A stretch of DNA of 64,000 nt from Psychrobacillus glaciei (GTDB taxonomy: Bacteria; Bacillota; Bacilli; Bacillales_A; Planococcaceae): positions 806,001 to 870,000 of the forward strand of contig NZ_CP031223.1 of NCBI RefSeq assembly GCF_008973485.1, written 5' to 3'. Numbering within the stretch: position 1 is the first letter of the stretch; every line of letters starts with the position of its first letter. The notes below the pieces were generated by a model that had not been told where the DNA came from, did not search any database, and was given only the letters and a program-made list of their open reading frames with translations. Made by a program: the position numbers and the translations under genes. This document shows, in pieces, positions 1 through 9,360 of this stretch.

Positions 1-5
1 GCTTG

Positions 6-47
6 TAAAAAAACAAAAAGCCGTTATAGGTCTTTCCTATAACGGCT
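6..47 (-). terminator. Rho-independent terminator of the SLAP-domain gene
   Basis: A 12-bp perfect stem (19-30 with 36-47, 5-nt loop) is followed on the minus strand by a T-rich run. It lies just beyond the stop codon of the minus-strand gene ending at 59. Confidence 0.9.
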
Positions 48-58
48 ATACTAGTAAT

Positions 59-880
59 TTATAAAGTTTGTGGAATCATTTCAATCATCCATGTGCTAAA
101 ATCTGGATTTTCTTTCATGAATACTTCTTTTGGGAAAGATAAGCTTATTGGGCGAGCTTGTTTGGATTCAATTTCAAATTGACCTATTGGGAATCCAAGT
201 TTACATACCATATCACCAGCTGCATCAAATAATTGAATTGGTAGGTTATCGATTGTTAATGTGTCTGCGTATGAATTGCGAATAATAATATAAACTTGAA
301 TTACATTTTCCATTTCATGAAAATGGAATCCGACAATAGAGATTTCATTCTCTCTTAAAGGTTCTAAAGTAGCTACTAAACTTTTTACATAATTTTGTTG
401 ATCCTCTGAAAGGCCACTTAACCAATTTTCATCTAGGTATAATTCAAAGTTTGTTATTGCTTTTTCGTAATACTCAAATACTATGTCGAAATCCATTTCA
501 TTTGTTATTTCTTCATAAGGAACTAGCAAATCTTCCATTTCAAACAAAAAGTTCCAAGGACGCGCTGTACAAGCATCTAGTTCTCCAAATAATTCCATTT
601 CAAATTGTTTCCTCGCTAGTTCTTTACCTTCTTTATCTTTCACGATTAAGACTACTTGATCTAGACGTAATTTCTTTGGTAAGGAGTGTCTAATAATAGC
701 TGTTACAATAATGCCGGCTTCTACCGTATATAATTTTACCCCATGAATATGAAGCTGGTTAGCTACCAAATCTTCTAATTGCTGATGATAATATTGAAAA
801 ATATACTTTTCTTGTGCTGGAACTTCCCACTCAGTAGAAAAGTCTAATTGTGTTTTATATGTGTCAGGTGAATTTGTCAT
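59..880 (-). CDS. SLAP-domain (S-layer assembly-like) protein
   Basis: This is a soluble protein of 273 residues with no signal peptide. I recognise two tandem copies of the SLAP fold known from accessory-Sec S-layer assembly proteins of Bacillus. Both halves have the same order: a FHFHEME- or IHGVKLY-type strand, a strand rich in V/I, a segment of the type L-LFDAAG or VKDKEGKELA, and a final P-SF-F---. The ATG at 880 is chosen because GAGAGGA lies 8 nt upstream; the longer ORF to 985 has no such site. The gene is monocistronic, with its own terminator. Family knowledge suggests a cytoplasmic helper for surface-protein export. No SecA2 gene is seen in the window, so the partner is unknown. 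Confidence 0.75.
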   Translation of the reverse strand: MTNSPDTYKTQLDFSTEWEVPAQEKYIFQYYHQQLEDLVANQLHIHGVKLYTVEAGIIVTAIIRHSLPKKLRLDQVVLIVKDKEGKELARKQFEMELFGELDACTARPWNFLFEMEDLLVPYEEITNEMDFDIVFEYYEKAITNFELYLDENWLSGLSEDQQNYVKSLVATLEPLRENEISIVGFHFHEMENVIQVYIIIRNSYADTLTIDNLPIQLFDAAGDMVCKLGFPIGQFEIESKQARPISLSFPKEVFMKENPDFSTWMIEMIPQTL

Positions 881-917
881 TAGTAAATTCCTCTCTAAAT
901 AAAAGTCATATTCTACT

Positions 918-946
918 ATTATAACACAACAAACCAAAACGCTTAA
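918..946 (-). promoter_or_regulatory. Possible sigma-A promoter of the SLAP gene
   Basis: On the minus strand a perfect TATAAT (918-923) is preceded, 17 bp upstream, by a weak -35 (TTAAGC, 941-946). It lies 38 nt upstream of the start codon. The -35 is poor, so the call rests mainly on the -10. Confidence 0.45.
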
Positions 947-1028
947 CCCTCTACAATGAACTTCACAAGTAGAAGAAAAAGCCATTCTATTGTAAAATAA
1001 AAGAATATTCAGAAGGAGGAAATTAATA

Positions 1029-1427
1029 ATGATGAAGAAAACCGTTAAAATTACATTCGTATTTATTCTACTTATTTCATTTATGACATTTAATACAAAT
1101 CAAGCAAGTGCGAGTACCAAAGTAATGTGGGGAAAAACAGAATTAAAGGTAGGTCAAATTGGGAAAGTAACGATTGTTACAAACACAAGCTTATGGAAAC
1201 TAGAAAAAGATAATTCTTTGACAAAAATCCGTGAGCTGAAAAAAGGGGAAGAATACCGAGTATATAGCTATAAAAGCAATAATGGTGGACTTTACGGGGT
1301 AGGTGGAGGAGCATTCATTCAAAAAGGTGCTGCTATTAAGTATGAAACACCTTCTAAGAGTAAGCTGACCTTATTAAAACAGGTAATTGACGGAGAATCT
1401 CCTTTAGAAGTAATCTCTGTGGAGTAA
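1029..1427 (+). CDS. Small secreted protein of unknown function, paralogue of the gene at 34573
   Basis: The 132-residue protein has a signal peptide (residues 1-29: MMKKTV, hydrophobic core, cleavage after ASA). A compact domain of about 80 residues follows, beginning KVMWGKTELKVGQ and containing GGLYGVGGGAFIQKG. The same domain opens the longer protein at 34573 and both continue YETPSKSKL. It has a small beta-rich, SH3-like look, but I cannot assign a family. GGAGG lies 9 nt before the first ATG; a second ATG follows directly. A terminator follows the stop. The short form may be a truncated relative of the long one or a stand-alone secreted domain. Confidence 0.75.
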   Translation: MMKKTVKITFVFILLISFMTFNTNQASASTKVMWGKTELKVGQIGKVTIVTNTSLWKLEKDNSLTKIRELKKGEEYRVYSYKSNNGGLYGVGGGAFIQKGAAIKYETPSKSKLTLLKQVIDGESPLEVISVE

Positions 1428-1437
1428 ATGGAAAGAA

Positions 1438-1470
1438 GGACTGTCGTTTAAATAGATGACAGTCCTTTTA
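1438..1470 (+). terminator. Terminator after the small secreted protein
   Basis: An 8-bp stem GGACTGTC / GACAGTCC (1438-1445 with 1458-1465) is followed by TTTTA, 11 nt after the stop codon. Confidence 0.8.
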
Positions 1471-1940
1471 CTATTTAAACGTCATTTATTGAGGGGATTT
1501 TAATTTATAGCTTCATTCCCACACGCTAGTTTTTCAATGCCTACCAATTGATCTCAAAGTGCCATAAAGTGTTAAAAAATGCACCTGGTTATGCAACTTT
1601 TGAATGCTAAAAAGCATTTTGTAATTAGTCTTGGCATTAAAACGAAATAGATAGCATCCATTGATAAAGAAGCATTGAGCGGACGAAATTGACTCTTCGT
1701 CCGCTTTTAAAAGAGTAGGGAAAGATCCATTCTCTCATTAATCAACCTTCATGCACCGTGTCTCTACACATTTCAAGAGGGCGACGGACAGACATCCACC
1801 ACAAGATTACCGAAAAAAGTGGATCGTGAAGTGACGTAGTCATTTCACAATCCACAAAAATTCAAACGGTAATAGTGTAGTTGATATTTTGTCCAAAGCA
1901 CTTAGGAGATAGTAAAGACAAGATGCACTTAAAGGACACT
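1466..1940 (+). ncRNA. R2 structured element, copy A (full length)
   Basis: This is one of four full copies of a dispersed element (others at 37995, 44666 and 46811; 5' module only at 57268). Stems seen: GCGGACGAA/TTCGTCCGC (1679-1704), GTGT/ACAC (1758-1769), and a long central hairpin (1819-1855; 17-nt arms, one mismatch and one G-T). The central hairpin is enclosed by ATTACCG/CGGTAAT (1806-1812 with 1867-1873). The 5' module is bounded by TGCCA (1560) and TTGGCA (about 1631). It fills the gap between two convergent genes. Copy comparison shows compensatory changes in the central stem, so I call it a candidate structured RNA. The strand is assumed, and a structured mobile DNA element remains possible. 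Confidence 0.6.
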
Positions 1941-1952
1941 TGAACATTCTTA

Positions 1953-3716
1953 TCAGAATTGCATCGCTTGCCCTGCAACGATATACCAAGTAATTAATAA
2001 GGCATTGACGAAAGCACCCGCATAAATTGTTCCTGTTTTTCGGAATAAATAGGTGGAAATTAGAGCTGCAATGAAGTTCACGACCACAAATTGGAATGCG
2101 ACTATTGTTAATAATGCTTTATCCCACAGCAATTCACCAGTACCGAACATGAACGAGTACTGAACAATAATCAGCACAATAATTCCGAGTGTGTTAATGC
2201 CGAAGTTAGCAACGAACCATTTCCAAGCGGTCCTGCATTCGCTACTGGATTCTTTTAGTCTTAGTTGACCATGTAGAACGAGACCGTTTACAAGGAAGAA
2301 TAGAAGGAAAGGCAATAAATAAGTAAGTACTAGATAAAATTGTTTGGCATTTAATGTTTTAAAAGCCATTACCCAAATACGGAAATCCACGTGGAGTAAT
2401 GAGCCCATTGCAACTGTCACTGCATATATAATTCCAACGGAGGACAGAGCTAACAAAATAGACTTCCAAACTAACTTGCCTTCTAAGGTGATGCCATAAT
2501 TATTAAGTGTCGATCTACCCAACTTATTCGTTTTATAGAAAATAGCAAATAATACGATCGCGATAAATGCATTTAGAGTAGCCCAGACCGCGAGCCCAGT
2601 TGTAATATTTTGTGGGAAAATGGCACTCGCAGGAATCCATGACTGGCCTTTTTCTTGAAAATAAATGAATGTAGCTGCAGGTATAGCTGTTGCAACAAGC
2701 GCATTAATAATCCATATCCAACGATTAGTGATACCTTTGAATTCAGGTCTTACCTTATTAATTTCTTTGAAATAATTAGTAGATAAGAGATTCCCTAATA
2801 ATGAAATAAGTAACATGATAGCTCCGATAAACGCAGCAAACGTAGCGAATTCCTTCACTTTCCATATTTGTTTATTTGCATCGATATAAGTTGGAGCTGG
2901 AATAGCTTCATTCAGAAACTCGATAACAAAAGCGGTCGTGTCTTTGTTCCAGTGTGCAGCTGGGTGAATAATTGGAGGTGCGAAATACATCCGCGCAGAT
3001 TTATCTTCAAATGTGCCATACAATTTTCGCTCGACGACAGGTTCATCTGTCCCGAAAACTTTCAGCATTTTAGGGGAGGAATTAGCTTCAGATCCTTTGG
3101 ATGATTCCCACATAAGTGGCGCGAATTCATCATACTTACTGAATATAATGGCATAGTTAAATGGAGTTTCGGCTGTTACTTCCCCAGAGTAAAACGTTTC
3201 AGTAGAGGATGATACTTGAATTACCGTATTGACGAGAGATGGCTCATCTGTAGCAGCTTTGAGTATCGACCATCCTCCCATTGAATGACCTTCCAAGGCC
3301 ACTTTTTCGTGATCGATGAAAGGAAGGTTATGCAAATAATGCAATCCCGCACTAGCTCCGCGACTTAAATCAGAAGAATATTGTTGCGAATACCCATGTC
3401 CGCTCATATCCATTGCAAGTACTACATACCCACGTCTAGCAAGCTCGATATTAAATGAACCTTGTGCTTCACGCGAGTTGATGTATCCGTGCATAGTCAA
3501 TACCGCCGGATGCTTTTCTCCAAGATTCATCCCTTTTGGTGTGTACATAAGCGCGCTATGCACAATCCCGTTATCTCCAACAAACCGTAAATCTTCCACT
3601 TTTACTTCTCTACCGCTTGTTTGAACCGCATACGCCACAATACTCCCTACCAATATAACCAACAGTGAAACGATAATGGAAAGCGGGCGTAAGAAAAAGC
3701 TTCGTTTACCCTTCAT
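1953..3716 (-). CDS. Membrane-anchored alpha/beta hydrolase with polytopic C-terminal domain
   Basis: The protein has 587 residues. An N-terminal transmembrane segment (about 12-30) is followed by an extracytoplasmic alpha/beta hydrolase domain (about 40-270). This domain contains the HGY oxyanion-type segment (LTMHGYINS) and the nucleophile elbow GHSMGG. The remaining half is a polytopic membrane domain of about seven helices (about 290-580). AAGGAGAG lies just before the ATG at 3716. The family (dienelactone hydrolase/peptidase S9-like with a membrane tail) is usually of unknown substrate. It stands alone on the minus strand, converging on R2 copy A. Confidence 0.8.
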   Translation of the reverse strand: MKGKRSFFLRPLSIIVSLLVILVGSIVAYAVQTSGREVKVEDLRFVGDNGIVHSALMYTPKGMNLGEKHPAVLTMHGYINSREAQGSFNIELARRGYVVLAMDMSGHGYSQQYSSDLSRGASAGLHYLHNLPFIDHEKVALEGHSMGGWSILKAATDEPSLVNTVIQVSSSTETFYSGEVTAETPFNYAIIFSKYDEFAPLMWESSKGSEANSSPKMLKVFGTDEPVVERKLYGTFEDKSARMYFAPPIIHPAAHWNKDTTAFVIEFLNEAIPAPTYIDANKQIWKVKEFATFAAFIGAIMLLISLLGNLLSTNYFKEINKVRPEFKGITNRWIWIINALVATAIPAATFIYFQEKGQSWIPASAIFPQNITTGLAVWATLNAFIAIVLFAIFYKTNKLGRSTLNNYGITLEGKLVWKSILLALSSVGIIYAVTVAMGSLLHVDFRIWVMAFKTLNAKQFYLVLTYLLPFLLFFLVNGLVLHGQLRLKESSSECRTAWKWFVANFGINTLGIIVLIIVQYSFMFGTGELLWDKALLTIVAFQFVVVNFIAALISTYLFRKTGTIYAGAFVNALLITWYIVAGQAMQF

Positions 3717-3787
3717 AATTCTCTCCTTTCATATTTGTCCACCTACTTCATCTTATGTTTCAAGAACAACGCCAATGCCTTCTTACA

Positions 3788-3832
3788 TTACCACAGTATT
3801 ACGGGTGCCAGGCACCCGTAATACTGTGGTAA
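3788..3832. repeat. Perfect palindrome with 22-bp arms and 1-nt centre
   Basis: Arms 3788-3809 and 3811-3832 are perfectly complementary around a single A. The core reads GGGTGCCAGGCACCC. It lies between divergent genes. A second palindrome at 29894 has the same GGGTGCCA/TGGCAC ends. It looks like a REP-type dispersed palindrome rather than a terminator, because no T-run follows. Confidence 0.85.
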
Positions 3833-4359
3833 CAAATGAGAGCCTTGTAATTTGTAATTCTCGAAAGTTGTATTTAATGGAAACGATGGATCTCGACTTC
3901 AGTCAATAGAAGAACAAACACTAAAAAGTAAAAAAAAGAGGTTTGGAATTTGTATATTGTTAACCTTTTCGGAATTTCCAGTCAATAGATTCGTCCTTTA
4001 TCACTTAAAATTAACGAAAAATTTAGGGAATCCATGAAAAAAACGAAAAAAAATAATAGATAGATTTTCTTAAACTAATTTACCACTCCAAATTGTGGTA
4101 AATGAAGAAAAGTAATAGATTAATCCTATAGTATGAAGGGGTTTAGATAATTTTTTGACTATTTAAGCAAAAAAAATAATACTTGCATCTTGAGTCGTTT
4201 AATCTTCTTATTTGTAAAAAAAATTGATTTTAATAGGTAGTTTTGTAACAATTTCTCGGATTATAAAGTTGAATAGTTACCATTTAAATAGTATTATAGG
4301 TTTGTTGAAATATATTGGAAAATTCTCAACTAGTTACCTAAATTATGAGGAGGAATAAC
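3833..4359 (+). promoter_or_regulatory. AT-rich leader of the first SbsC-like gene
   Basis: This 0.5 kb stretch holds no credible ORF. A possible promoter is TTGACT (about 4157) followed 16 nt later by TAATAC, which would give an mRNA leader of about 170 nt. I see no recognisable riboswitch or operator. Confidence 0.35.
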
Positions 4360-5619
4360 ATGAACAAACGTTTTATCAAGCAAACGACAGCAGCAGTACT
4401 ATTAACAACATCTGTTTTATCTTTTTCACCAGTTGCATTTGGAGCATCTACATCAGTAGATCAGTCGATTAGTAAAGTGAAGTTGGAGCTGAGCAAAGCA
4501 ACTACTCATTATGTGAATCCAGCACTAGACGGGAAACTAGCGTCAGTTGACACATTATACACTGCATTAAACAGTGTAAAGAAAAACTATCAAAATGCAG
4601 TAAAAGAAATTAAGTCATCAAAACTTTCTCAAAAAGAGAAGGACGCAAAGTTAAAAGAAATTGAAACATTGTACAATGAGAAAGTTACAAAAGGATTAGC
4701 ACCATATATTGATGCATATAACTATGCAACTAAATATTTGGATCCACTATTAGCTGACATAAAAGCAGCAGAAGCAAAAAATGACTTTGCTGCAGTTGAA
4801 AAAGCTTATCACGAATTATCGTATCAATTAAAAGGAAGAACTGCTATTCTATACCGTTTCTCTGGAAAAGCATCTCGTGATTTGTTACTTGATAAATACA
4901 AACAACCATCTGATCAAAAACGTGATGAATTAATGGTCCCAGTAACAATTTATATGAAGTTAGTTGAAGTTGAAAAGCTTGTAAAAGAGGGCAAATTAGA
5001 CGAAGCGAAAAAAGTTCTTGAAACTATTCAAGCTTTAGTTGAACAACTTCCAACAACTGGCACATCTAGTTTTGTAAAAGAATTAGTTAAGACAGTAGAT
5101 AAAGTAACCGAAGTAGTTGCTCCAGTTGCTCCAGTTACACCACCTGCAGCAGGCGGCGGCGGTGGTGGTGGCGGCGGTGAAACGTCACAAACAGGAAATG
5201 ATTTATTGAAAGCAGCACTAGAAAAACAAATACAAGCTGGTAATGCAAGCGGCGATGTATTAGTATCTTTATCAGGTAAAACGTTTACAGTAAAAGTAAA
5301 AAAAGCTGAAAGTACATTAGGTAGTTTTACAAATGCTGCAAAACCAGTTTTTGCTGCATTTAAAGGAAATACAGTCGTTAATTCGGTAGTAGTAAAATAT
5401 ATTGCTGGTGGTAACGATGTTATCATTTCTAATAGTAACGTTAATAGTGATCAAGACTTTGAAGTAGTGATTTCCAAAGCTTTGGCTCAAGTTGGATTAA
5501 AAGAAGATTCAACACTAGATATTCTAATTGATCATGATGTTACTTTTGAAGTAAAAGGTACTATTGATGGTAAATCTTTTGATGACAAATATACATTCTC
5601 ATTTAAAGAAAATAAATAA
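4360..5619 (+). CDS. Secreted SbsC-like cell-wall protein 1
   Basis: The 419-residue protein has a signal peptide (about 1-29, ending FSPVAFGA). An N-terminal helical domain (about 33-230) resembles the N-terminal domain of the Geobacillus S-layer protein SbsC: YIDAYNYATKYL, then YHELSYQLKGRTAILYRFSG, then RDLLLDKYK. In SbsC this domain binds the secondary cell wall polymer. A P/A/V-rich linker with nine consecutive Gly precedes a C-terminal domain of about 140 residues that I do not recognise. The start is 4360, not 4345, because AGGAGG lies at 4348-4353. Paralogues lie at 38707, 42200 and 51635. Binding to the local polysaccharide is inference. Confidence 0.8.
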   Translation: MNKRFIKQTTAAVLLTTSVLSFSPVAFGASTSVDQSISKVKLELSKATTHYVNPALDGKLASVDTLYTALNSVKKNYQNAVKEIKSSKLSQKEKDAKLKEIETLYNEKVTKGLAPYIDAYNYATKYLDPLLADIKAAEAKNDFAAVEKAYHELSYQLKGRTAILYRFSGKASRDLLLDKYKQPSDQKRDELMVPVTIYMKLVEVEKLVKEGKLDEAKKVLETIQALVEQLPTTGTSSFVKELVKTVDKVTEVVAPVAPVTPPAAGGGGGGGGGETSQTGNDLLKAALEKQIQAGNASGDVLVSLSGKTFTVKVKKAESTLGSFTNAAKPVFAAFKGNTVVNSVVVKYIAGGNDVIISNSNVNSDQDFEVVISKALAQVGLKEDSTLDILIDHDVTFEVKGTIDGKSFDDKYTFSFKENK

Positions 5620-5628
5620 TTTATTTAG

Positions 5629-5671
5629 AAATCCCTTTATGCCATTTGGCATAAGGGGATTTTCTTTTTTC
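5629..5671 (+). terminator. Terminator after SbsC-like 1
   Basis: A stem of about 14 bp (AAATCCC..TTATGCC with GGCATAA..GGGATTT, 4-nt loop) ends in TTTTCTTTTTT. Confidence 0.93.
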
Positions 5672-5898
5672 CAGCCACTACACAATGCATAAAAGGCGTG
5701 CCTGAGTCAGTCACATGGATGTTAGGCCCAAGGAAGTTCACACCAATCAAAAACAATACATAAGTACTATGCGATTTGACACGCTACAACATAAACTAAC
5801 AAAATCCACCACTTCACACCTATTTTCCTATATAACTCTACTCAACTTCTATTCTTCATGCTAAACTTAAACTAAGATAAAGTAAAAAGGGGAATATT

Positions 5899-6618
5899 AT
5901 GAAAAAAAGAAGAAGGTTAAAACTAACTTTGCTTATAGCTTTAATCATTATCATTGGAGCGGGAAGTTACATACTATATGAGCTTAAGTTTAAAACATAT
6001 GATGTGGCTGATGATGAAGTAACTGAGATTGTTGCTGACCCATATACTGTGGAGCTACCTGATGGAAGTAAAATTACCATTGATGAAAAAGGAAATGTGG
6101 TAGAAGAAAAATCCTCGTTTTCAAAAACTCAAACTGCCGATAATACGACAACAAATGGAACAACGAATAGTAGCACAAATGAAGGGCAGTCGTCGGTAGG
6201 GCAAACGCAAACTTCCGGAAATACGATTACTTCTGGATCCACAACTTCAAACAATTCAACTACTAAACCAACTGTTGGTTCCATAAAAGAAAAATATGGT
6301 CCGGCATTCGTAGGGTTAGAAGCGCAAGCAGATTCTAAAATAAATGCACTTGTAGGTCGTGCGAAAAGTGAATATATGGACAAGCAAGCAAATGGAGAAA
6401 GTATCAATTTTGGATACTTCTACAATAAATACATGGCTGCAGCAAAAGGTTTAGAAGCTAACACCGATAAAGTTTTCGATGGTGTATTAGGTGCAGTGGA
6501 GAAAGACCTTACGAAAAATGGATTTGATAAATCATATGCACAAAGTTTTAAAAAGGAATACGAAGCATCCAAAAAGGCTAGAAAAGATAGTATTTTAAGT
6601 AAAGCACTTGGAAAATAA
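5899..6618 (+). CDS. Membrane-anchored Ser/Thr/Asn-rich extracytoplasmic protein
   Basis: The 239-residue protein starts with a basic N-terminus (MKKRRRLK) and one transmembrane helix (about 8-27). A short domain with the segment LPDGSKITIDEKGNVVEE follows, then a low-complexity linker of T, S, N and Q (about 75-125). A charged, mostly helical C-terminal domain (about 128-239) contains FVGLEAQADSKI and similar helices. I do not recognise a family. The topology is that of an anchored protein spanning the wall. It sits between the first SbsC-like gene and the capsule operon, with its own terminator, so it is probably a separate transcript. Confidence 0.7.
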   Translation: MKKRRRLKLTLLIALIIIIGAGSYILYELKFKTYDVADDEVTEIVADPYTVELPDGSKITIDEKGNVVEEKSSFSKTQTADNTTTNGTTNSSTNEGQSSVGQTQTSGNTITSGSTTSNNSTTKPTVGSIKEKYGPAFVGLEAQADSKINALVGRAKSEYMDKQANGESINFGYFYNKYMAAAKGLEANTDKVFDGVLGAVEKDLTKNGFDKSYAQSFKKEYEASKKARKDSILSKALGK

Positions 6619-6624
6619 ACGCTC

Positions 6625-6669
6625 AAAAAATCCGTAAAGAATAGTAGATGAATCTTTACGGATTTTTTG
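6625..6669 (+). terminator. Terminator upstream of the capsule operon
   Basis: The stem AAATCCGTAAAGA / TCTTTACGGATTT is followed by TTTTT and lies shortly after the stop at 6618. It isolates the capsule operon from upstream transcription. Confidence 0.92.
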
Positions 6670-6695
6670 CATTCACTTGAACAAGCACCTCTAAC

Positions 6696-6881
6696 CGCGC
6701 CTCTGTGTCAGCCTCCTTAGCTCGCTTGACTATAACTATTTATCTATACATAAATATGTCGAATAGGCAATTTTTTTATTAAAAAATGAGAAAATTTGTA
6801 ATCGAAATGGGATAATATATGTTATAATAGAATTTATTAGTAAATGAAGATATTTGAGGAGTAAAGGGGAAACTAGTACAT
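6696..6881 (+). promoter_or_regulatory. Promoter region of the capsule/EPS operon
   Basis: A TATAAT box (about 6831-6836) lies about 45 nt upstream of the first gene. Its -35 is unclear: TTGTAA is present, but the spacer would be about 21 bp. A degenerate R1-like motif (CGCGCCTCTGTGTCAG, near 6698) lies just after the preceding terminator. GAGGAGTAAAGGGG precedes the first start codon. Confidence 0.5.
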
Positions 6882-7610
6882 ATGGAAGAAACGATTAGTT
6901 TACAAGACTTATATAAAACACTGAGAAAACGAATTGGTCTAATAATCAGTATGATGGTCCTTGCAGTTATCATTGCTGGAGTTATTAGTTACTTCTTTTT
7001 GACACCAATTTACCAGGCTTCAACGCAAATTCTTGTCAATCAACAAAAAATCGAACAACAACAGTTTAATTCACAAGACATACAAACGAATCTTCAACTG
7101 ATTAATACATACAACGTCATTATAAAAAGTCCAGCGATCCTATCGAAAGTAATTGAAAATCTAGATCTTGATACGACGCCAGCTGCATTAACAAACAAAA
7201 TCACGGTATCCAATGCGCAAAACTCTCAAGTAGTGAATATTAGCGTACAAGATCCAGAATCATATAAAGCAGTCGATATTGCAAATACAACCGCGCATGT
7301 GTTCCAAGAAGAAATCCAAAAGCTAATGAAGGTAGACAATGTAAACATTCTATCGCCAGCAGTTCAAATGGAAAATCCATCACCAGTCAAACCAGATCCA
7401 GTTCTTAATATGGCGATTGCTGCAGTAGTCGGATTAATGCTCGGTGTTGGAATTGCATTTTTACTCGAACACTTAGATACGACGATTAAAAACGAACAAG
7501 ATATTGAAGACATTCTTCAACTCCCAATACTAGGTCTTATAAGCCCTATCCAAGAGAATAAAAATGTGGATATTGTTACGAAGATTATGCCACGACGAAA
7601 GCGAGTGTAA
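6882..7610 (+). CDS. Wzz-type chain-length determinant / BY-kinase modulator
   Basis: The 242-residue membrane protein has a Wzz domain, with a first transmembrane helix at about 20-40 and a second at about 172-193. The second is preceded by the proline-rich PSPVKPDP motif typical of CapA/YwqC/EpsA proteins. In Gram-positives this protein activates the separate tyrosine kinase encoded next door and sets polymer length. The next gene begins 4 nt after the stop, as usual for this pair. It is the first gene of the polysaccharide operon. Confidence 0.9.
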   Translation: MEETISLQDLYKTLRKRIGLIISMMVLAVIIAGVISYFFLTPIYQASTQILVNQQKIEQQQFNSQDIQTNLQLINTYNVIIKSPAILSKVIENLDLDTTPAALTNKITVSNAQNSQVVNISVQDPESYKAVDIANTTAHVFQEEIQKLMKVDNVNILSPAVQMENPSPVKPDPVLNMAIAAVVGLMLGVGIAFLLEHLDTTIKNEQDIEDILQLPILGLISPIQENKNVDIVTKIMPRRKRV

Positions 7611-7613
7611 AGC

Positions 7614-8315
7614 ATGGCGAAAAAAACAAAAAGTTTACAGCAAGTGGCACGTAAATTAGTGGTGATAACGGATCCAAAATCGTTTGTATCGGAACAATTT
7701 CGTACTGCACGCACAAATATTAACTTTTCCAAACCGGATGGAGAGTTAACGACTTTGCTATTCACTTCTTCCGTACAAGCTGAAGGAAAGTCCACATCAT
7801 CTGCTAATTTAGCCTGCTTGTTTGCACAAGAAGGTAAAAAAGTGATCTTAATTGATGCAGATATGCGCAAACCAACCGTACACTATACGTTTCATCTTAC
7901 AAACACGATAGGGCTATCCAATATTTTAACGAAGAAGACTCCAGTGTTGGAAGCGTTGAAAGAAACAGATATAGAAAACCTTCAAATTATTACGAGTGGA
8001 CCAATTCCACCGAATCCAGCAGAGTTGTTAAGTGCCAAGTCTATGGATGACATGATAGAAGAGTTGAGAAAGCATTTTGATCTCATTATATTTGATGCAC
8101 CTCCAGTACTATCGGTAACAGATGCACAAATTTTGGCGAATAAGAGCGAAGGCACGGTGCTCGTCATCAGTGCAGGAGCAACGGATAAAAAAAGTGTGCT
8201 AAAAGCAAAAGAACTGTTAGTTGCTTCCAAGGCTAAAATTATTGGAACTGTACTCAATAACTTCAATCTGGAAAAAGATCATTATTATTACCAATACTAT
8301 GGTTCAGAGGAGTAA
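7614..8315 (+). CDS. Bacterial tyrosine kinase (CapB/YwqD/EpsB type)
   Basis: The 233-residue cytoplasmic kinase has a P-loop with QAEGKSTSSAN (about 58-68), Walker A' LIDADMRKP (about 83-91) and Walker B LIIFDAPPV (about 160-168). The C-terminal tyrosine cluster YYYQYYGSEE is the autophosphorylation site. It partners the preceding Wzz protein and is dephosphorylated by the PHP phosphatase that follows. Length and motifs are complete. Confidence 0.93.
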   Translation: MAKKTKSLQQVARKLVVITDPKSFVSEQFRTARTNINFSKPDGELTTLLFTSSVQAEGKSTSSANLACLFAQEGKKVILIDADMRKPTVHYTFHLTNTIGLSNILTKKTPVLEALKETDIENLQIITSGPIPPNPAELLSAKSMDDMIEELRKHFDLIIFDAPPVLSVTDAQILANKSEGTVLVISAGATDKKSVLKAKELLVASKAKIIGTVLNNFNLEKDHYYYQYYGSEE

Positions 8316-8383
8316 AAAGCACTTAGGGTGCCTTTTACTCTCTTTTATTTTACTTTTATTACAAGGAACGGGAGAATTAGGCG

Positions 8384-9151
8384 ATGATCGATATACATAG
8401 TCATATATTATATGGGATAGATGATGGACCTTCAACTAGAGAAGATACCATTAAAATGCTCGAAAATGCGGTGAAAGAGGGAATAACCGAGATTATTTCT
8501 ACATCGCATGCGTACCATCCGCAATACCATGCAGAAGCAAGCGCAGTAAAGCAACAGCTCATTACATTACAACAAGAAATCGATAAACAAGAGATTCCTT
8601 TAAAATTACATATTGGTCATGAAGTTCGTTTAAGAGATAATATCGTCGACTTACTGAAGGAACAAAAGATTCTTACATTAGCAGGCTCTAAATACTTGCT
8701 TTTGGAACTACCTTCTCAAGGGATACCAAAATACACGACGCATGTGATTCATGCGTTATTATCCGAGAACATATTGCCTATTATTGCACATCCTGAAAGA
8801 AATAGAGCCATTGCAGAAAATCCAGCTAGGTTAACAAAACTTATCAATAACGGTGCAATTGCCCAAGTTACTGCTGGTAGTTTAGCTGGTCATTTTGGAA
8901 GAGGAATTCAAAAGTTATCGTTACAATTGGTAGATGCAAATTTAGTCCATACATATGGATCAGATGTACATAACTTGAAAACGAGGCCATATAAATTTGA
9001 CGCGGGACTTCGGTATTTAGAAAAACATAAAAGATTGGATGCAGTCGACATTTTTCTTGAAAATAATGCAAGAATCGTTGAAAACGAGGAAGTTATTATT
9101 TTAGAGCCAGAAGACCTAGGAAAATCGAAATGGTGGAATATTTTTGCGTAG
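8384..9151 (+). CDS. PHP-family protein-tyrosine phosphatase (CapC/YwqE type)
   Basis: The 255-residue protein starts MIDIHSHILYGIDDGP, the first metal-binding HxH motif of manganese-dependent YwqE/CpsB phosphatases. Further metal ligands are visible: TSHAYHPQ, HEVRLR, IAHPERN and GSDVHN. It removes phosphate from the tyrosine kinase encoded upstream. A weak hairpin with a T-run (about 8316-8350) between the two genes could attenuate transcription. Confidence 0.92.
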   Translation: MIDIHSHILYGIDDGPSTREDTIKMLENAVKEGITEIISTSHAYHPQYHAEASAVKQQLITLQQEIDKQEIPLKLHIGHEVRLRDNIVDLLKEQKILTLAGSKYLLLELPSQGIPKYTTHVIHALLSENILPIIAHPERNRAIAENPARLTKLINNGAIAQVTAGSLAGHFGRGIQKLSLQLVDANLVHTYGSDVHNLKTRPYKFDAGLRYLEKHKRLDAVDIFLENNARIVENEEVIILEPEDLGKSKWWNIFA

Positions 9152-9360
9152 ATTAATAGATTTTTGTTAAAAATATACACTCGACAATATGCCGAAAAAT
9201 TCCATGGATAATAAATTACAATTTCAAAAAAACTTATAGTGAATCAAAAGTACCGCTTTTGTGGTAGAAATAATGCCTTTTTAAATAAAATGCCCTAATA
9301 AATTACCAATAGTGCTATAATATTCTATAGTAGTTTAAGTAAAAGGGATGAGGGATTTGC

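Noticed and set aside
451..693. Plus-strand ORF inside the SLAP gene
   Set aside because: Shadow on the opposite strand without start signals.
1466..1940. R2 as a group II intron or known riboswitch
   Set aside because: No domain V-like hairpin, no reverse transcriptase, and no riboswitch core motif that I recognise. Copies are not placed consistently upstream of one gene type.
3676..3909. Plus-strand ORF across the palindrome at 3788
   Set aside because: It overlaps the start of the real hydrolase gene on the other strand, and its frame is built partly from the palindrome.
5028..5426. Antisense ORF with a poly-Pro stretch
   Set aside because: It is the mirror of the Gly-rich linker of SbsC-like 1; no ribosome site and no family.
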